Assembly: GCA_027858145.1 (NCBI GenBank)
Contig: JAQIDF010000518.1
Location: 1 to 5,748, forward strand
Reading direction: 5' to 3'
From: Prolixibacteraceae bacterium
Lineage (GTDB): Bacteria; Bacteroidota; Bacteroidia; Bacteroidales; Prolixibacteraceae
DNA: 5,748 nucleotides
The position numbers were made by a program, and so were the translations under genes. This document shows positions 5,640 to 5,748 of the stretch, piece by piece (the first letter of the stretch is position 1; the number at the start of each line of letters is the position of its first letter). The notes under the pieces were generated by a model, which saw only the letters and a program-made list of their open reading frames with translations, was not told the DNA's origin and did no database searches.

Positions 5640-5675
5640 AAATGGGAAACAATCTGGTGTGATTGATTCCCATTT
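5640..5675. repeat. 15-base-pair hairpin with one mismatch
   Basis: AAATGGGAAACAATC (5640-5654) pairs with GATTGATTCCCATTT (5661-5675) around TGGTGT, with a single A-A mismatch at 5649/5666. Flanking T runs are short and interrupted on both strands, so it is at best a weak bidirectional terminator. It could equally belong to the local repeat cluster. Confidence 0.5.
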
Positions 5676-5748
5676 CGCTTTGGGAGTTGAATCCTCAAAG
5701 TGTCAGGTTACGGTTCAAAGCCGGCTTTCGGCCTTTCTTGCGTCAGGC

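Larger units (their letters stand above)
5240..5748. other. Repeat-rich non-coding stretch at the right end
   Basis: No convincing gene is visible on either strand; stops occur frequently in all frames. The segment contains the inverted-repeat element, hexamer array, heptamer array and hairpin listed separately, plus a minor stem CTAGC/GCTAG around ATGATCA (5487-5503). The final bases turn GC-richer, with the palindrome AAAGCCGGCTTT (5717-5728), and short frames run open to the edge on both strands. A gene may begin or end beyond the window, but nothing here identifies it. Confidence 0.6.

Noticed and set aside
5715..5748. C-terminal end of a minus-strand gene entering from the right edge
   Set aside because: The open frame is only about ten codons within the window, and other frames are also open to the edge, so no call is justified.

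Overview
The window reads as ordinary chromosomal sequence from a member of the Bacteroidota, probably on the Bacteroidales/Marinilabiliales side, though the genus cannot be fixed by eye. The grounds are matches to the Bacteroidota promoter signature (TTTG, about 19-21 bases, then TAnnTTTG) upstream of the transcription units, start regions that are A-rich and lack a Shine-Dalgarno for every gene but one, tRNA genes without an encoded CCA, and a MutL of the Bacteroidota type.

Layout. Positions 1-2202 hold a two-gene minus-strand operon: a 92-residue protein with one C-terminal membrane segment (1894-2172), then mutL (36-1883), the mismatch-repair ATPase, ten bases downstream. A small hairpin at the left edge may end the operon. 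Positions 2310-2760 hold two divergently transcribed tRNA genes, tRNA-Gln(TTG) on minus and tRNA-Phe(GAA) on plus, each with its own promoter and terminator. A minus-strand transporter of the AspT/YidE type (2969-4558) follows, with a promoter box 22 bases upstream of its start codon and a terminator hairpin about 160 bases past its stop. That terminator lies directly against the tRNA-Phe terminator. A small plus-strand gene of unknown function (4835-5122, 95 residues) comes next.

The last 625 bases hold no complete recognisable gene. They contain a short coding-like remnant (5135-5239), a 168-bp segment bounded by 18-base inverted repeats with a perfect hairpin inside it (5265-5432), a degenerate hexamer array (5536-5574), a heptamer array (5580-5615) and a strong hairpin (5640-5675). 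This looks like an accumulation of intergenic repeats.

How the genes relate. Only the small membrane protein and mutL are clearly co-transcribed. The other units are independent. I found no defence system, CRISPR array, complete transposon, prophage or new multigene system. The most interesting points are that this MutL lacks most residues of the known MutL endonuclease site while keeping its ATPase motifs and a clamp-binding-like motif, and the layered repeats at the right end.
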